Source: Linum tenue
Taxonomy: Eukaryota > Streptophyta > Magnoliopsida > Malpighiales > Linaceae
DNA: 64,000 nt
Direction of reading: 5' to 3'
Assembly (NCBI GenBank): GCA_946122785.1
Contig: CAMGYJ010000009.1
Span: 27,749,633 to 27,813,632 of the forward strand
Positions 11,035-23,045 of this stretch are shown here, in pieces (the first letter of the stretch is position 1; each line of letters opens with the position of its first letter). The translations under genes were made by a program, and so were the position numbers. The notes under the pieces were generated by a model. It was given only the letters and a program-made list of their open reading frames with translations, was not told where the DNA came from and ran no database searches.

Positions 11035-11510
11035 CGTCTCTTTAATTAATTAAATTCTGTTTTTTCTTCTTCCATTATTTATTTATTTTCGTTTTTCGTC
11101 ATCTTTTGCTTTGTCATTTTGATTTTCATCTTGGTTCATTCTTAATTTCCTTCCAGACTTTCCTTGTCTACTTTCTTTTGTATTAAATCACATCACTTGT
11201 CGACAAAAACGTTATGTTCAATCGTATTTATCTTAAATTGCTAAATATATGTGTACAAAAGAAGGGTTTTTTTTAAATTTTATAATCGGTACAAAACAGA
11301 AATATTGGCTAAACCGCTAAACAGTAAGGCCACGTTTAATTTCTCCCTACAATTTTAACCATTAAAAAACATGTATTCACACATAAAATGTCACGTCCCT
11401 ACCATCTATGCAAGTGCATATAATCAATTATTTTACTTAATCTTGTAAACTAACTAAGAACACACAGCCTGATCTCATTAATCTTATCAACAATCCACTC
11501 TATAAAAACG
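11035..11510 (+). promoter_or_regulatory. Upstream region and TATA box of Gnk2 gene 1
   Basis: The 11.04-11.38 kb segment shares words and order with the upstream regions at 28.98-29.19 kb and 21.93-22.29 kb (TTCTTCTTCCAT, TTTGCTT, TATTTATCTTAAA, CTAAATATATGT). A TATA box TATAAAAA lies at 11501-11508, about 120 bp before the ATG. Confidence 0.65.
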
Positions 11511-11624
11511 GAGAACGTACTTCTCTCCCTCCGACCAAATCGAACTTAAATACAACCTGAGTTCTCGAAGCTAGCTTCATTCATATAATTGCCGTCCGGC
11601 TGGCGACTGACAAGCTACTATAAA

Positions 11625-12059
11625 ATGGAGCAGTATCCCTCGTCATCGTCGACAATGATAATCACCGGCGCACTATTACTTGCAGTCATCACATGTTTGG
11701 GCGGCGCGTGGACTGGAAACGCTCACATAACTGTTGGTAGCACGGAATTCCCGTCGCCTGTATGCGATGGCGCCAGCGACGCACTGGGTTCCAACTGGGC
11801 CTATTACGTGGAGCAAGTTCTTACGGCACTGGAGACGACAGCTCCCAACAGTCAAGCGTACTATGCCCAATTCTGGTACCCGGAGTACGCCACCGGTAAT
11901 CCACGTGGCGCCGCCGCCTGCAGCACGACCCTCGGGGTGGCAGACTGCGAGGCGTGTCTTGCCGGCGTGAAGAAGAACCTGGAGACGTGCAAGAGTTACG
12001 CCAATGGTAGAAGTGAGAATGCTGACTGCTCCATGACGTTCTTCCCAATCAGCGCGTGA
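11625..12059 (+). CDS. Small secreted Gnk2/DUF26 (ginkbilobin-2-like) protein 1
   Basis: A 144-aa single-exon protein starting at the ATG of MEQYPSSSS; a longer frame begins only with TTG at 11589, so I chose 11625. Residues about 10-35 are hydrophobic (signal peptide) with likely cleavage near TGNA. The mature part carries the DUF26 C-X8-C-X2-C motif (CSTTLGVADCEAC) followed by further cysteines ending ENADCSMTFF. Single-domain Gnk2-type proteins are secreted, some are antifungal lectins, and the same domain builds cysteine-rich receptor kinases; no kinase or transmembrane part follows here. It is a paralogue of the gene at 29.3 kb. Exact activity is unknown. Confidence 0.85.
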   Translation: MEQYPSSSSTMIITGALLLAVITCLGGAWTGNAHITVGSTEFPSPVCDGASDALGSNWAYYVEQVLTALETTAPNSQAYYAQFWYPEYATGNPRGAAACSTTLGVADCEACLAGVKKNLETCKSYANGRSENADCSMTFFPISA

Positions 12060-12895
12060 TTGATCATAGCCGGGCCGGAAACTCTCCCCACGTGGATTGG
12101 ACGGATGTTGCGAGATCGAGTCGACGTGGCATTTCGAGGAAGAATTAATTAGGCTTGCGTATCATTTAATGGCTTTACATGTTTCGTCTTATTTGAGGAC
12201 GTTTTGATTATAATTATTAGTTATAAGTGTTTTAGTTGGACTAGGAGTTGTTATGTTAGCCTTGTTTAGTATTTATTAAGTGTTATTGTAAGGGAAGAGA
12301 GGAAATTCGAGTGGGGGACAAGGATATAAGGAGATGGACCGAATGCCTTGGGTGTGAAGAAAAAAAAAAGCTTGTGTAACTTTATAAATGTACTTGGTTT
12401 TCAGTTTAATGTCATTGAAGATGGGAATCCAAATATTTACTTGTTCTCTTTTATCGTAATTTCTTTGAATTTATCGTTCTTTGTCACAAGAGCTCAAGAC
12501 GTCATTCCATCAACCATGTGTACCGTAACAAATTTTTGTTTTCTTCTCTATTTCTGTTCGTACAATTTTGTTTGTTTGTGTTTTTAATGGGTTAGTTAAT
12601 TGCAAACCACCTATTATCAGTTAGTTGATTAATGGCACAATGCAAGTATAAAACACTGTTGCTTCCGAATTAATCGGATTTATCCTAATTGGGTTTCACT
12701 GTTCATTTGTGAATGGATTTCCTGCGGACAAGTTTAAGTTATTTCCCAACTCTTTACCATGATTTTTTGTTGGGTTGGCAAATGATGGTTTCAAGTTTCA
12801 ACCCCTTTCTAAATGGAAACCAATAATTGCCATCCAAGAAAGTCCACTGTCATCCCCATTTCAATATTTGTTTTCATAGAGTTTTTTCTTTCGAG
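12060..12895. other. 3' flank of Gnk2 gene 1 and unassigned sequence
   Basis: The first ~250 bp are probably the 3' untranslated region. The remainder is AT-rich with no gene seen. The 5' part of a LINE begins near 12.9 kb. Confidence 0.4.
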
Positions 12896-15800
12896 CTGCG
12901 AGAGTTTCAGATAGGATTTTCTTGGCGGCGGCGCCTCGTACCGTTGGTTCTCTAGCGTTTCTTAGGCTGCTTCTGAGCTAATCGTTGTGTTTCTCTTCAG
13001 TTTCTTTCCCTGTCACGCTTGGAAACGGAGTCCTTGGTGATTTCCTTGTCATTCTAGGTTTAGGGTCTAGTTTCGAGGTCCCTTCTCGAGAGTCTATATA
13101 CAGTGCTGGTAGTGGATACGGAAGACATGATGGAGGGGATCTGTGAGGCAGTTCTGAGGTTGGGTCTTGTGGCACGTCTGGTGGCCATCAAAAAGCCTAG
13201 TGTCAGGGCTCTTCAAGGCGTGTTGGAGAAAGTCCGGCATACTATCAAACCTTTTGAGCTAAGGGACATTGGGGGGTCAACTTTTTTCCTTCCAATTTGC
13301 CCACAGTGATGAAAGGAACAAAGCTCTGTACGGTGGTCCCTGGCATTACGACAACAACCTGTTGATCTTTGAGCAAACAGACTTAAATAAAAAGCCAGTG
13401 GCGGAAACAATCAAAGAGATGGAAGTTTGGATCCAGATTTCGTTCATACCTGCTGAGACGAAGTCTAGGAAGATGGCTGAGAAAGTGGCACCGCGCTTTG
13501 GCCATTTTCTGTTGTTCGATGAAAAGCACTCTGACCCTTCAAGGCACCAGGAGCTGATGGGATGCCAGCAGCGTTTTTTCAAAAGAACTGGGACGTGGTT
13601 GGAGAGGATTTGGTGAGAGAGGTGCAGGGATTTATGGAGACTGGAGATTTCCCACAATCACTTAATCGTACGCTTATAGCATTATCAGCTTGGAGAATTT
13701 GGTGACAGAGGTGCAAGGATTTATGAAACCGCAGCTGATTTTCGTCCTATCAACTTGTGTAAGGTTCTCTACAAGATCTATTCGAAGGTGTTGGAAAACA
13801 GGTTGAAGAGTTTACTTAATGAAGTGATTTCAGATTTTCAGAGTGCTTTTGTCCTGGGTAGATTAATTACAGACAACGTGATGGTTGCCTTCGAATGCTT
13901 TCATTATATGAAAGGCAAGGGAAGAAGGGCTTCATGTCAGCAAAACTGGACATTGCGAAAGCTAACGATATGGTGAAGTGGCTTTTTTTAGAAGAAATCA
14001 TGAGGAAGTTGGGTTTTGCAGAGAGGTGGGTTGCACTGATTATGAAATGCGTTAAAACAGTGTCCTACTCTCTTCTTGTTAATGGACACCAGATAGAGAC
14101 CTTATATCCAACGAGAGGCCTTCGACAAAGCGACCCTATTTCCCCATATCTTTTCTTATTCATTGCTAAAGGTCTCTCGTGCCTGATTCAAAAGGCAGAA
14201 AGGGAAGGGAAGTTTGAAGGAATTAAAGTTTGAGGGGGTGCCCCAACCATCACACACTTTCTGTTCGCAGAGGATAGTGTGCTTTTCATCAAAGCTAACA
14301 GACAGGAGTGTGAAAGCTTGCGGGATCTACTCGCCACCTATGAGTTAGAAACTGGACAGAAGGTTAACCTAATGAAGTCTGAGATTGCTTTTAGTCCTAA
14401 CATCAAAGAAGAAATCAGGGATGAAGGTGGTGCATCAACACTCCAAGTATTTGGGTCTGCCTACTGTGGTTGGACGTCAAAAGAAGGCGGTTTTCAGCTA
14501 TCTAGTGGATCGAGTAAGAAAGATGGTTAAACTCTGGAAGTCCTAATTAAAGTTGTTGCCCAAGCTCAGGCTACTTATGCCATGCAGGTGTTTCTAGTCC
14601 CGCTTACTGTGATCCATGAAATGTAGAGCCTATTCTCCAACTTTTGGTGGGGACATAAGAATAGTGAATTCAAGACACATTGGATTAGTTGGGAAAAACT
14701 TTGCACTCAGAAATCTAAGGGAGTAATGGGGTTTCGAAGCCTTCATGAGTTTAATCTAGCTTTGCTAGGAAAACAGGTCTGGAATTTGCTTCAAACTCCA
14801 AACTCCTTGGTGGCCAGGGTTATGAAAGCAAAGTACTACCCTACTCGACCTGTTCTCGAAGCTGGATTAGGGTATAACCCAAGTTATGTGTGGAGGAGCC
14901 TCTTGGCAGCCCAGAAGAATGTAAAGGAATGAGTGAGATGGAAGATAGGAGATGGCTACAAGGTGGATATATGGCATGATAGATGGGTTCCCTCGGCTGA
15001 ACAACACAAAGTCACCTCCCCTGTGTCTATGGTGGGAGAAACTACATCTGTTTGTGAACTTCTAGACTTGTCCACAAGAACCTGGAATCAAAGCATCTTG
15101 CAAACACACTTTAATCCTCAAGACAGAAAGCATATCCTACGAATTCCCATCCCAAGACAACCTTGTGAGGATCGCTTAGTATGGATAATGGAGAAAAGAG
15201 GTTTGTATAGTGTGAAGTCTGCATACCATTTCTGGAGAAACAGGGATGAGGAGACATTGGGCGAACTGTAAACTCCTATTGATTGGGACCGTTTTTGGGG
15301 ATTGAGAATACCTCCTAAAGTCAAGATTTTTGGGTGGAAGTGTATTAAAAATTTGCTACCAACTCTGGCAAATTTAGTGGATAGGATTCAAAGGGGTTGT
15401 GACGAGTTCCCATTCTCTGGACTAAGGGAGACTCAATACCATATCGTCCTAGACTATAGGTGGGTTAGAAGAGTGTGGCGGCCTAGTCCCCTACTCGCTA
15501 TGTTCGAGAAGAGAGAAGACTTTACCTGTGAAGAATGGATGGTGAAGCTTCAGGAGGAGGAGGACGACGATGCAAAAATTGGGAAATTCCTTGTGGCGCT
15601 GTGGTATATCTCGGAGGAAAAAAACAGTCAGCTGTGGAATAAGAAGAAACTTGATGAATGTGAAATTTTAGGGAAAGCGAGCAGATGGCTAGAGTAATAC
15701 CTTGAACATCAGGAGGACAGGCTGGTCCAATCGGAGAAGAGGGTTCACCAGTGGCGGCCTCCTAAGAACACCGAGTTTAAGATCAACGTCGATGCGGCCT

Positions 15801-16195
15801 GCTTGGAGGTAGGAGGATCTGGATGGGGGTGGTTATTCGCAATCGGCAGGGGCTTTTCTGCTTCGCCGCCGTGAAGAGGGTTAGGGATTCCTGGACTCCT
15901 GAATTCACCGAGTTGCAAGCGATCTTCTTTGGTCTGAAAATGGCGGAGCAGCAGCATTTTTTGCCCGGAATGATCGAGTCGGACTGCCAGACTGCGATCT
16001 CACTGCTGAAGAGAGAAGAAGGGTCGTTGTTAGAGGAAGGTGATCTGGTGGATGAGATTAAGGATATGTTAGATATGGTTGGCTCGGTTTTGGTCCATTT
16101 TTCGGGTCGAACCAGCAACCAGGTTGCTCACATTATGGCTCATTGTTTGTGTGGTTGGGGTGAGACCGAATCTTGGGTTGGTTGACCCCCTGTTA
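12895..16195 (+). mobile_element. Decayed L1-type LINE with RNase H (LINE-A)
   Basis: Plus-strand remnants in order: a DUF4283 gag-like domain (13.10-13.61 kb, with FAHSDERNKALYGGPWHYDN); reverse transcriptase pieces (13.59-14.45 kb, with [30 protein letters not shown] and FLFAEDSVLF in place of FADDS); connection and zf-RVT-like region (14.5-15.5 kb, with WKIGDGYKVDIWHDRW); and an RNase H-like end (15.78-16.18 kb, with ESDCQTAISLL). Several stops and frameshifts interrupt it. The endonuclease is missing between gag and RT. A segment near 13594-13630 is repeated at 13688-13725. It is not functional. Confidence 0.85.
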
Positions 16196-16457
16196 ATCAA
16201 CGGCGAATTTTGGTTTCGGCGACACAAATATCTAAAATATCCCTAATAATTTCACTCCAGAATTTTTTTGGTTCTTTTGTATAGTCAAATTATTCAAATA
16301 ATTTCACTTTCAAGAGACCCATAGAAATAAAATGGTGGAAAAAACTGATATTTTCCCTCCCATTTGCCGATGTCTGGCCGTCTAAATCTCGGTTCAACCA
16401 TGACTGACGATTTTTTCTATGGAAATTTTAGCAGAAGGGCATGTTTGATAAAATATC

Positions 16458-16745
16458 ATTGTTAAGATTTATTGGACCGGGTTGATGATGTTGATGAGCC
16501 CATACTGCTAAAGCCCACGTCGGCTCTTGTTTTACCTGTTGCTGGGATTAGCTTTACTTGTAAGACAAGGAGTCGTTGTCCTTCTTTTACTTGTAATACG
16601 TCTTCTTCTGTTGAATACCTAGGTAGAGAGCAGTCTGGGTTATATATAGAAGGTGTAGGTCGTCCGGTCAATGTAACAAAGTAACAATATTAAAATCTCA
16701 GCGAGGTAGATCTCTCTCGTGGACTAGTCTCGGCCATTCACGAGT
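16458..16745 (+). mobile_element. Possible Copia LTR remnant
   Basis: The sequence starts TGTTAAGATT and contains TTATATATAG followed by CTCTCTCGTGGACTAG, a layout seen at the 3' end of plant Copia LTRs. No partner LTR is visible. The call is tentative. Confidence 0.3.
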
Positions 16746-16784
16746 CGTGGAAATTCATGAGTCGTGGAAGCATTTTTCATGTTT

Positions 16785-17424
16785 GTTGGTCAGGGCTGTG
16801 AATGAAAATCAGATTCCTTATCATCCCAGATGCAAGCCTCTAGATATAATACTTTAGTGTTTTGTTGACAACCTCTTGGTATTCGCCAATGGATCTGTGA
16901 GGGTTGTAGCTGGTATCCGCAGGTTATTGGATCAGTTCTGTAAGGTCTCAGCACTTCAATACAACATGAAAAAATGTAGTTTGTATTGTGAGGGTATCTC
17001 AAATAAGGAGAAGATTTTATATTTCTGAGGCTACAGGTTTCAAACTAGACTCTTTACGGTGAGGTACCTTGGAGTACTCTTAATCTCGGGTGAAGTTCCA
17101 TTGACTGTAAGCTGGTTGACAGGATAACAGCCAAAGTAAGAAGTTGGAAAGCAAGGTTCTTGAGCTATGTTGCTCTTCCCGAAGTTAGAAGGAGGGCTGG
17201 GAATTTGCGATTTCAAGACTTGTAACCAAACTTGTGTCAGTAGGCACATTTGGAACACCTTTGCTGAAGCTGGCTTGATCTGGGTTTCCTGGATCAAGCA
17301 ATACAAAGTGAAGAACAAAGCAATATGGGACCTGCAACAAGCTTCAATGGGATCTTGGCTTTGGCATCAAGTTCTGAAATGTTTCGATATCGTTCATCCT
17401 TACATCAGGTTCTGAAAATATTTG
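16785..17424 (+). mobile_element. LINE reverse-transcriptase fragment (LINE-B)
   Basis: Plus-strand frames read CFVDNLLVFANG (a decayed FADDLLVF box), VRYLGVLLISGEV and then FPKLEGGLGICDFKTCNQTC, with RHIWNTFAEAGLIWVSWI, all diagnostic of the C-terminal half of plant non-LTR reverse transcriptases. Stops and shifts separate the blocks. The hAT element at 17433 terminates it. It belongs to a different copy from LINE-A. Confidence 0.75.
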
Positions 17425-17432
17425 TTATATGT

Positions 17433-18064
17433 CAGGGGCGGAATCGGGATTTGAACTTCCGGGGGGAGAAATTTTTTTAGTACGTGTTACGTAAAAAATG
17501 AAAGAAAAAAAAATAAAAAAATAATATAATATAAATTTAATATTACAAATTATTATTTGAGTTAATTATTAGCAGTAAATTTGTGATTTTAATTAAAATT
17601 TTAGCAACAATATGTTCAACATTATTAAATAAATTGTTTACAAAAATAATCATCATTTTGTTATTTGTAAAATGTTATTCAATTATTATAAGTAAAAAAT
17701 AAATGTATCCGAATAATGAGAAAAAATAATTAATTTTGTACATATCCAAAGTTATATTTGAAGATATAATGTATAAATTGATGGATTTAATTTACAAGTT
17801 TGAAGTTAAAGCGTGTGAGAAGACTAAGTATGAATGTTAAGTGACTTTACTGAAATTTTTGCATCGAACCCACATACTCAAACATAATAAACAGCCATAT
17901 CTCCTCTTGACTACATACAACCATATTTGTTTAACATTCCACAATATTGGTATTTATAGAACATCTAATTAATACGTAATTCTAAAATGCTCGTTGTACT
18001 TATACGCGAATTTCAAAATTCTCGGTGGGCCTGGCCCCCGAGCGCCAACGTAGATCCGCCCCTG
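17433..18064. mobile_element. Non-autonomous hAT element, 632 bp
   Basis: The left end is CAGGGGCGGAATC and the right end GATCCGCCCCTG, an inverted pair typical of plant hAT ends. The flanking 8-mers TTATATGT (17425-17432) and CTATATGT (18065-18072) match at 7 of 8 bases. The interior is AT-rich and non-coding. Confidence 0.85.
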
Positions 18065-18072
18065 CTATATGT

Positions 18073-18481
18073 AATAGTGTGATGCTTCATCTATGTCGAA
18101 CTTGAGAGGAGTTCTTCTTGTTTTTGCAGCTCTTGGTCTTATTGAAAAAAAATTATCAACCATAAAAAATATCAATTTAGACCACTTCAAAAATACCAAT
18201 CCAATGTGAAACAATATCAGTTCAGCCGGACTAATACCAACCCAAGAAAAAACCATACCAGTTCAGACAGATGGATACCAATCCGAAGTGAAATAATACT
18301 AGTTCGGATGGACAGATACCAATCCAATGCCAACCAATACTAGAATACAAAACTTAGATATGAGTTTTAAAAAACATATTTGTTTTAGAGAAAGACAGCA
18401 TGAGGGAGTAATAGAAGAGAGAGACATGAGATCAGAGAGAACTCAGCAGATCTGGAGGACATGGCGACGCCATATATGGAA
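18073..18481. repeat. Four diverged tandem units of about 40 bp
   Basis: From about 18185 to 18340 the words ATACCAATCC and ATACTAGTTC/ATACCAGTTC alternate every ~40 bp (about four units). The rest of the interval holds no recognisable gene. Confidence 0.5.
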
Positions 18482-18844
18482 GGGTGTGATAGAAACCTAA
18501 TTTCCACGGGTTTTTATTATAATTACCATATTCATATTAGATATAATTATTAGAATAAATAATTACTTGGTGGTTAAGTTTAGGATTATTGTTAGGCTTT
18601 TAGATCTTTCCTTAAGTGTACTTTGATATTCGTTTAAGAGTGAAGAAGAATATTATGAAAAGCCTTCCTAAACCCTATTCTCCCAATCCTCTCAATTCTC
18701 GTTCTCAATCCCTCTAAAGGCCAAGGTCAATTCTCTATCCTTCTCTTCTCAAATCTCTAATCCTGTTCTTAAACCCTAAATCCCAATTCCACAATCCGAC
18801 CGATAGAATCCTAGAAACAGGTTCTATCATTTGGTATCAGAGCC

Positions 18845-19321
18845 ATGGTCGAAAATATGAGTTCGTCACAATCACAACTCTCAATCGGGGACCACTATCG
18901 CGTGTGGCACGAGTGTCTTTGCAAGATAGAAACCCTAATGGTCAAAAAAGATGCGGAATGGGAGAGGAGAGACACAGAGTTCACACGACTCCTAGCGCTG
19001 ATTAGCAAAAGGGTCACCGCAGTTGAATCACCACCTACGGCCGCGACATCTCCTGTCCACGACGAGAAGAAAGACCAAACGGCCGTAGAGGAGCTGATGG
19101 AGGCGGAGCTTCCAACCTCACAAGAGACGATGAACTGTGTCGGGACAAATGAGAAAAGGGCGCTCGCTGCAGGTATCCCAGCCGCCGCTCTAAACCAAAG
19201 AAAGGGGACTCCGGGCGCCACCGACAAACAGCAGCCTCTGCCGAACACAGTGCTAGGTTTCCAAGACCGCAGGACCCTCATTCGAGAAGGAAGGGGCGTA
19301 TGCGAGGGAGAAAGAGTTTGA
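18845..19321 (+). CDS. Gag-like N-terminal ORF of the 2.8-kb element
   Basis: 158 aa, starting at the ATG inside the primer binding region (MVENMSSSQSQLSIGDHY). It is charged and probably alpha-helical around residues 20-60, with no zinc knuckle. The position directly after the PBS and the N-terminal style suggest a truncated gag. An ATG beginning inside the PBS is common in plant Ty3 and Copia gags. I do not recognise a family domain. Confidence 0.4.
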   Translation: MVENMSSSQSQLSIGDHYRVWHECLCKIETLMVKKDAEWERRDTEFTRLLALISKRVTAVESPPTAATSPVHDEKKDQTAVEELMEAELPTSQETMNCVGTNEKRALAAGIPAAALNQRKGTPGATDKQQPLPNTVLGFQDRRTLIREGRGVCEGERV

Positions 19322-20984
19322 TCTGAAGCTAGAGCTTACCTCTCAGGTCGTGAGGAGACCCCACCGACCCCGGCGTTAGAGAAGTTAGTGAAGGTATGTC
19401 CCAGAAGCCCTCTGCCTCCAATGGTAAGTTCGCTGGTTCAGAATGAAGGGGTCAATTGGAAGTTTAAGAGGGGGAAGCCTAGATACATGGGGTGATAGCC
19501 CCTTTCGCCGTTCAGGAAGGATTCGTCGACGGAGAAAGAGACGGCGCAGGGATCGCCGGAAAAAGGGAAGAGTGTGGTGGCTCCGATTGAGCAATTGAAG
19601 ACGACACTGGTGGCGGCTTCGACCGAAGGGAAGGCGCGTCCCGAGACAAGACTGGAATTCCACTTGTTGCGAGAGGAGAAGATGCTACTGGAGTACTAGG
19701 GGAAGAAGAAATCGAAGGTGACGTCGCCATCCACCAGAAGGGAGAGAACCCCGACGAAAGAAGAAGCGGAGCTATGGGCGGAAGGAGGAGGCGGCGCCAC
19801 GTCTCTCTCCAACCCGAAGTCGTTACACGAGCTCTGAATCGTGTGCGCCATCGCGAAGCTGAGCGAGGAAGAGGGTGGCGTCTCTTCCTCCCCCGATTGA
19901 GGGCGAAACCCAGTTGCCGTTGAAGAGGAATTCGTCGGGGATGGAGAAGAAGATAGGCGGTGTTGAGCTGCCTCACGCGTCGCCGGAGGGGGGATGGAAG
20001 AAGATGACGGAGTCAGGGTCGGACGCAAGCCAGCCGCCATGATGGTCGACAATCTTCTCGCCGTCAGAGGAAAAAGCTGAGGTGCCGGCGATTGAGAAGA
20101 AGCAGGGCGGCGGGGATGTATCTGCTGCCTCATACCTTGGGTCTCCTAGGGTTGCACGAGCAGATGATCTGACATGGGGAGCCCGATTGGGTCGGAATTT
20201 CACGGTCAAGTGGGCCAGGAGGCCAATGAAAGTGGGTCGTATAGGCTTGTGGTGTTGCCTGGAGAAGAAGAAGAGGTCCATCGGGTTTGGATTGGACCAG
20301 TGGAGTCTGGTCAGGGGTGCTGATGGCCAGAAGAGTGGGCTAAAGCTGAGGAGGACCTGGGTCGAGCAAGAGGGTGGTCTCGGGCCCCAAATGGAATAGT
20401 CACTCCAGTAGAATGGGCCGAAGAGGAATCACGCCAAGTTAGGGTCAGACTATGGGCCGAGATTGGAGGAGAAGTGGGTTGAGAAAGAATTTTTTTGTGG
20501 GCTGAGTCTTATGGACTGAATTGGGCTCAGGGTGAGCTGTTCTTTGAAGAACATGGGTTTGGATGAAGAAAATGGTGGGTTTAATGAGTGGGCAGTTGGG
20601 CTTTTGAAAGAGCAGAGCCCAAAAGCAATTAGAGAGACATAAAGGCAAGTTTATGGGCTTTCTTCAATAAAACCTTTTGAAGGCCTTGATGAATTGGTTC
20701 TTAAGGATAGGTACTTGTGCTATAAAGCACATTCGGATTCCTTAAGCTACTGGATCGTGGTGCCAACGAAAGAGAAGTTGTTGGGCAAGGAAGCAAAGAG
20801 TGGATCCTTGAAGTCAATGTTCCTTGGCCAGTTTGCAAGAGTAATCGCGAGATCGACAATGCGAGTCCTCATACCGGATTGGAAGAAAAGGAAGCGCAAG
20901 AAGCGGTTGAGACGACACCTGGCCGGAACAAGGAGAGTGGAGGAGTGGGATAAGTCGGTCAACCTTGAGGACAAGGTTGGTCTC
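19322..20984. other. Non-coding interior of the 2.8-kb element
   Basis: GC-rich sequence with frames on both strands but no recognisable domain. A KDRYLCYKAHSDSLSYW frame near 20.70-20.76 kb is not assignable. I see no captured gene that I can name. Confidence 0.35.
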
Positions 20985-21759
20985 AAGGGGGAGGGGATGA
21001 TAGAAACCTACTTTCCACGGGTTTCTATTATAATTACCACATTCATATTAGAGATAATTATTAGAATAAATAATTACTTGGTGGTTAAGTTTAGGATTAT
21101 TGTTAGGCTTTTAGATCTTTCCCTATATAACTGTACTTTGATATTCGTTTAAGAGTGAAGAAGAATATTAAGAAAAGCCTTCCTAAACCCTATTCTCCCG
21201 ATCGCTCTAAAGGCCTAGGTCGATTCTCTATCCTTCTCTTCTCAAATCCCTAATTCTGTTCTTAATCCCTAAATCCCAATTCCACAATCCGACCGATAGT
21301 ATCCTAGAAACAGGTTCTATCAGGGTGTTATAGCTGCCAAGCGTCGGTAGGAGGAGAGAGAGGGAGTGAGGCATCAAATGTTGGACGAAAGAGACAGTGG
21401 TAAGGCGGATGGAGAGCGTTACTGATGAGGCGATTGATTCGAGAAATAGCGGCTTGGTTTAGATAGCATGAGTGGAGGGAGAAAGCGTACAACGACGGAG
21501 AGAAAGGGAGATATTGGTGTTTTGATCAACAGACGACAGAGGTGGAGGAGGAGAGAAGAATAGGAGATCGGTCATGGTTATTGTGGAGAGATGATTTGTA
21601 AATATGAAAAGAAAAATTATCGCATGTTGTATGTTTTTTTATTTTCAAAATTACTTCATTTTAATCTCGATCGCCAGTTTAAAAAGAAAAAATGAACAAT
21701 ATAGGTATAAGTTTCACTGTCGCAATCCTCTTAGTAGTATGCAACTTAACCCTATTCTC

Positions 21760-22290
21760 TGAATTTAACAACTTTGAAATGAAAATTTTAACAGAAAAAA
21801 CCATGCAATAACTGTTTGACAATTGCTACTTGCTAGAGGTTTCCTGATGTTTTTAGTGTTTGGCTTTTTGGTACATACTGACCCATATTTTCTTCTTCTT
21901 TTCTCCTCTCGTAGTCTCCTAAACTAATTAAACTCGGGTTTTTCTTCTTCCATCATTTTTGGTCTTTCGTCTTCTTTTGCTTCCCTGTCATATCATCATA
22001 TGACCTTTTGGTCTTTTGCTTTTGATTTTGGTTCATTCTTGTTGTCCATTTTGTTTGTATTTTTCCTTTATTTTCTTAATAAAATTACATCACTTATTGA
22101 AATAAACATTATGGCCTATTGTATTTTTTTTTTTGAAAAGAAATCTGAATATTAATAATCAAACTATGGCCTATTGTATTTATCTTAAACCGCTAAACAT
22201 ATATGTCTACAAACTCAGGATTGTTTAAACAGTAAACCCATGTTTAATTTCTCCGTACCAACAATTTTAGCCCTTAAAAAATATTTCTTA
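21760..22290 (+). promoter_or_regulatory. Orphan Gnk2-family upstream region
   Basis: This follows the upstream region of gene 2 (28.83-29.16 kb) in order and shares its last part with gene 1 (11.33-11.38 kb: TTTAATTTCTCC...AATTTTA...CCTTAAAAAA). No Gnk2 coding sequence follows; a hAT-like repeat starts instead. I read it as a third array unit that lost its gene. Confidence 0.65.
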
Positions 22291-22331
22291 ACAAACTGTA
22301 AGCCTAATTACCAACTGACGACACTAGCAAG

Positions 22332-23045
22332 TAGGGATGACAATGAGACGGGTTTACCTAAACCATCATCATCCTCATTTTCAAATACCCAAATTCATAC
22401 CCACCCCATACTCATGCGGGAAATGTTTTATAAACTCATCCTCATACCCATGGGTTTCGGGTACTCATGTAATACCTGTCCCCGTACAACTAACATTATT
22501 ATACCTAAAACTTAGAAGAAATTTTTTAATTATAACACTTAGCGAATCTATTATATCATGAAGTCAACAAAATAAGGTCATTTTCTTAATACAGTTCAAA
22601 AAATATGATTCTAAAATATCCATTAATATATAATATAGAGTACAATATTTTCTCAATTATTATGCTCTAACTCTGATATATCTACTAAGTAATATTTGAC
22701 TAACATTATCTTGTTGACAATGGGAAAGTGAAAGAGTGAAGGGTGAATTGAGGAAAATGAATTAGATTTTGATTAGGGTGGCCACTCAATTGCATTTCTA
22801 CTATTTATTTTCTCGAGTTATCTTCAATTCCTCATCATCATTGATAGAATGCAATTTTATCCATTTTTTTTTATATGTGAAGAAATTCTCTTGGTGAGGC
22901 GGGTATGGGTACGGGGCGGGGAGGCTAAAACCATACTCACCTCATACCCATCAAACTTTTTACGAGTTTTATCTATACCCGATGAAAGCAGGAATTCCTC
23001 ACATTGACTGGGTCTTGGGTACCCGCGATGATGGGTTTGATTGAC
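22332..23045. mobile_element. Degenerate MITE with GGGTA-rich ends
   Basis: The left part (22332-22500) and the right part (22900-23040) carry CCCATACTCAT/GGGTATGGGTACGGGGCGGGG-like words in opposite orientation, the pattern of subterminal repeats of some plant hAT MITEs. Exact ends and target duplications are not resolved. Confidence 0.35.

Larger units (their letters stand above)
18487..21322 (+). mobile_element. Non-autonomous LTR retrotransposon, 2.8 kb
   Basis: LTRs at 18487-18829 (343 bp) and 20998-21322 (325 bp), both TGATAGAAACC...GTTCTATCA, flanked by a perfect 5-bp duplication GGGTG (18482-18486, 21323-21327). The primer binding site TGGTATCAGAGCC begins at 18832; the polypurine tract AAGGGGGAGGGGA is at 20985-20997. 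The LTRs differ by indels, so it is older than the two Copia elements. No protease, integrase or RT is present. The interior is GC-rich and may include transduced or gag-derived sequence. Confidence 0.92.

Noticed and set aside
11589..11624. Longer N-terminus for Gnk2 gene 1
   Set aside because: The extension begins with TTG; the ATG at 11625 aligns with the start of gene 2 and places the signal peptide correctly.
13103..13616. Host gene encoding a DUF4283 protein
   Set aside because: Followed in order and strand by LINE reverse transcriptase and RNase H remnants; it is the gag-like part of a LINE.
19512..20281. Several long minus-strand ORFs, one of 154 aa
   Set aside because: They overlap one another in a GC-rich stretch, are serine/proline/arginine-rich without a domain, and lie antisense inside an LTR element; probably composition-driven.
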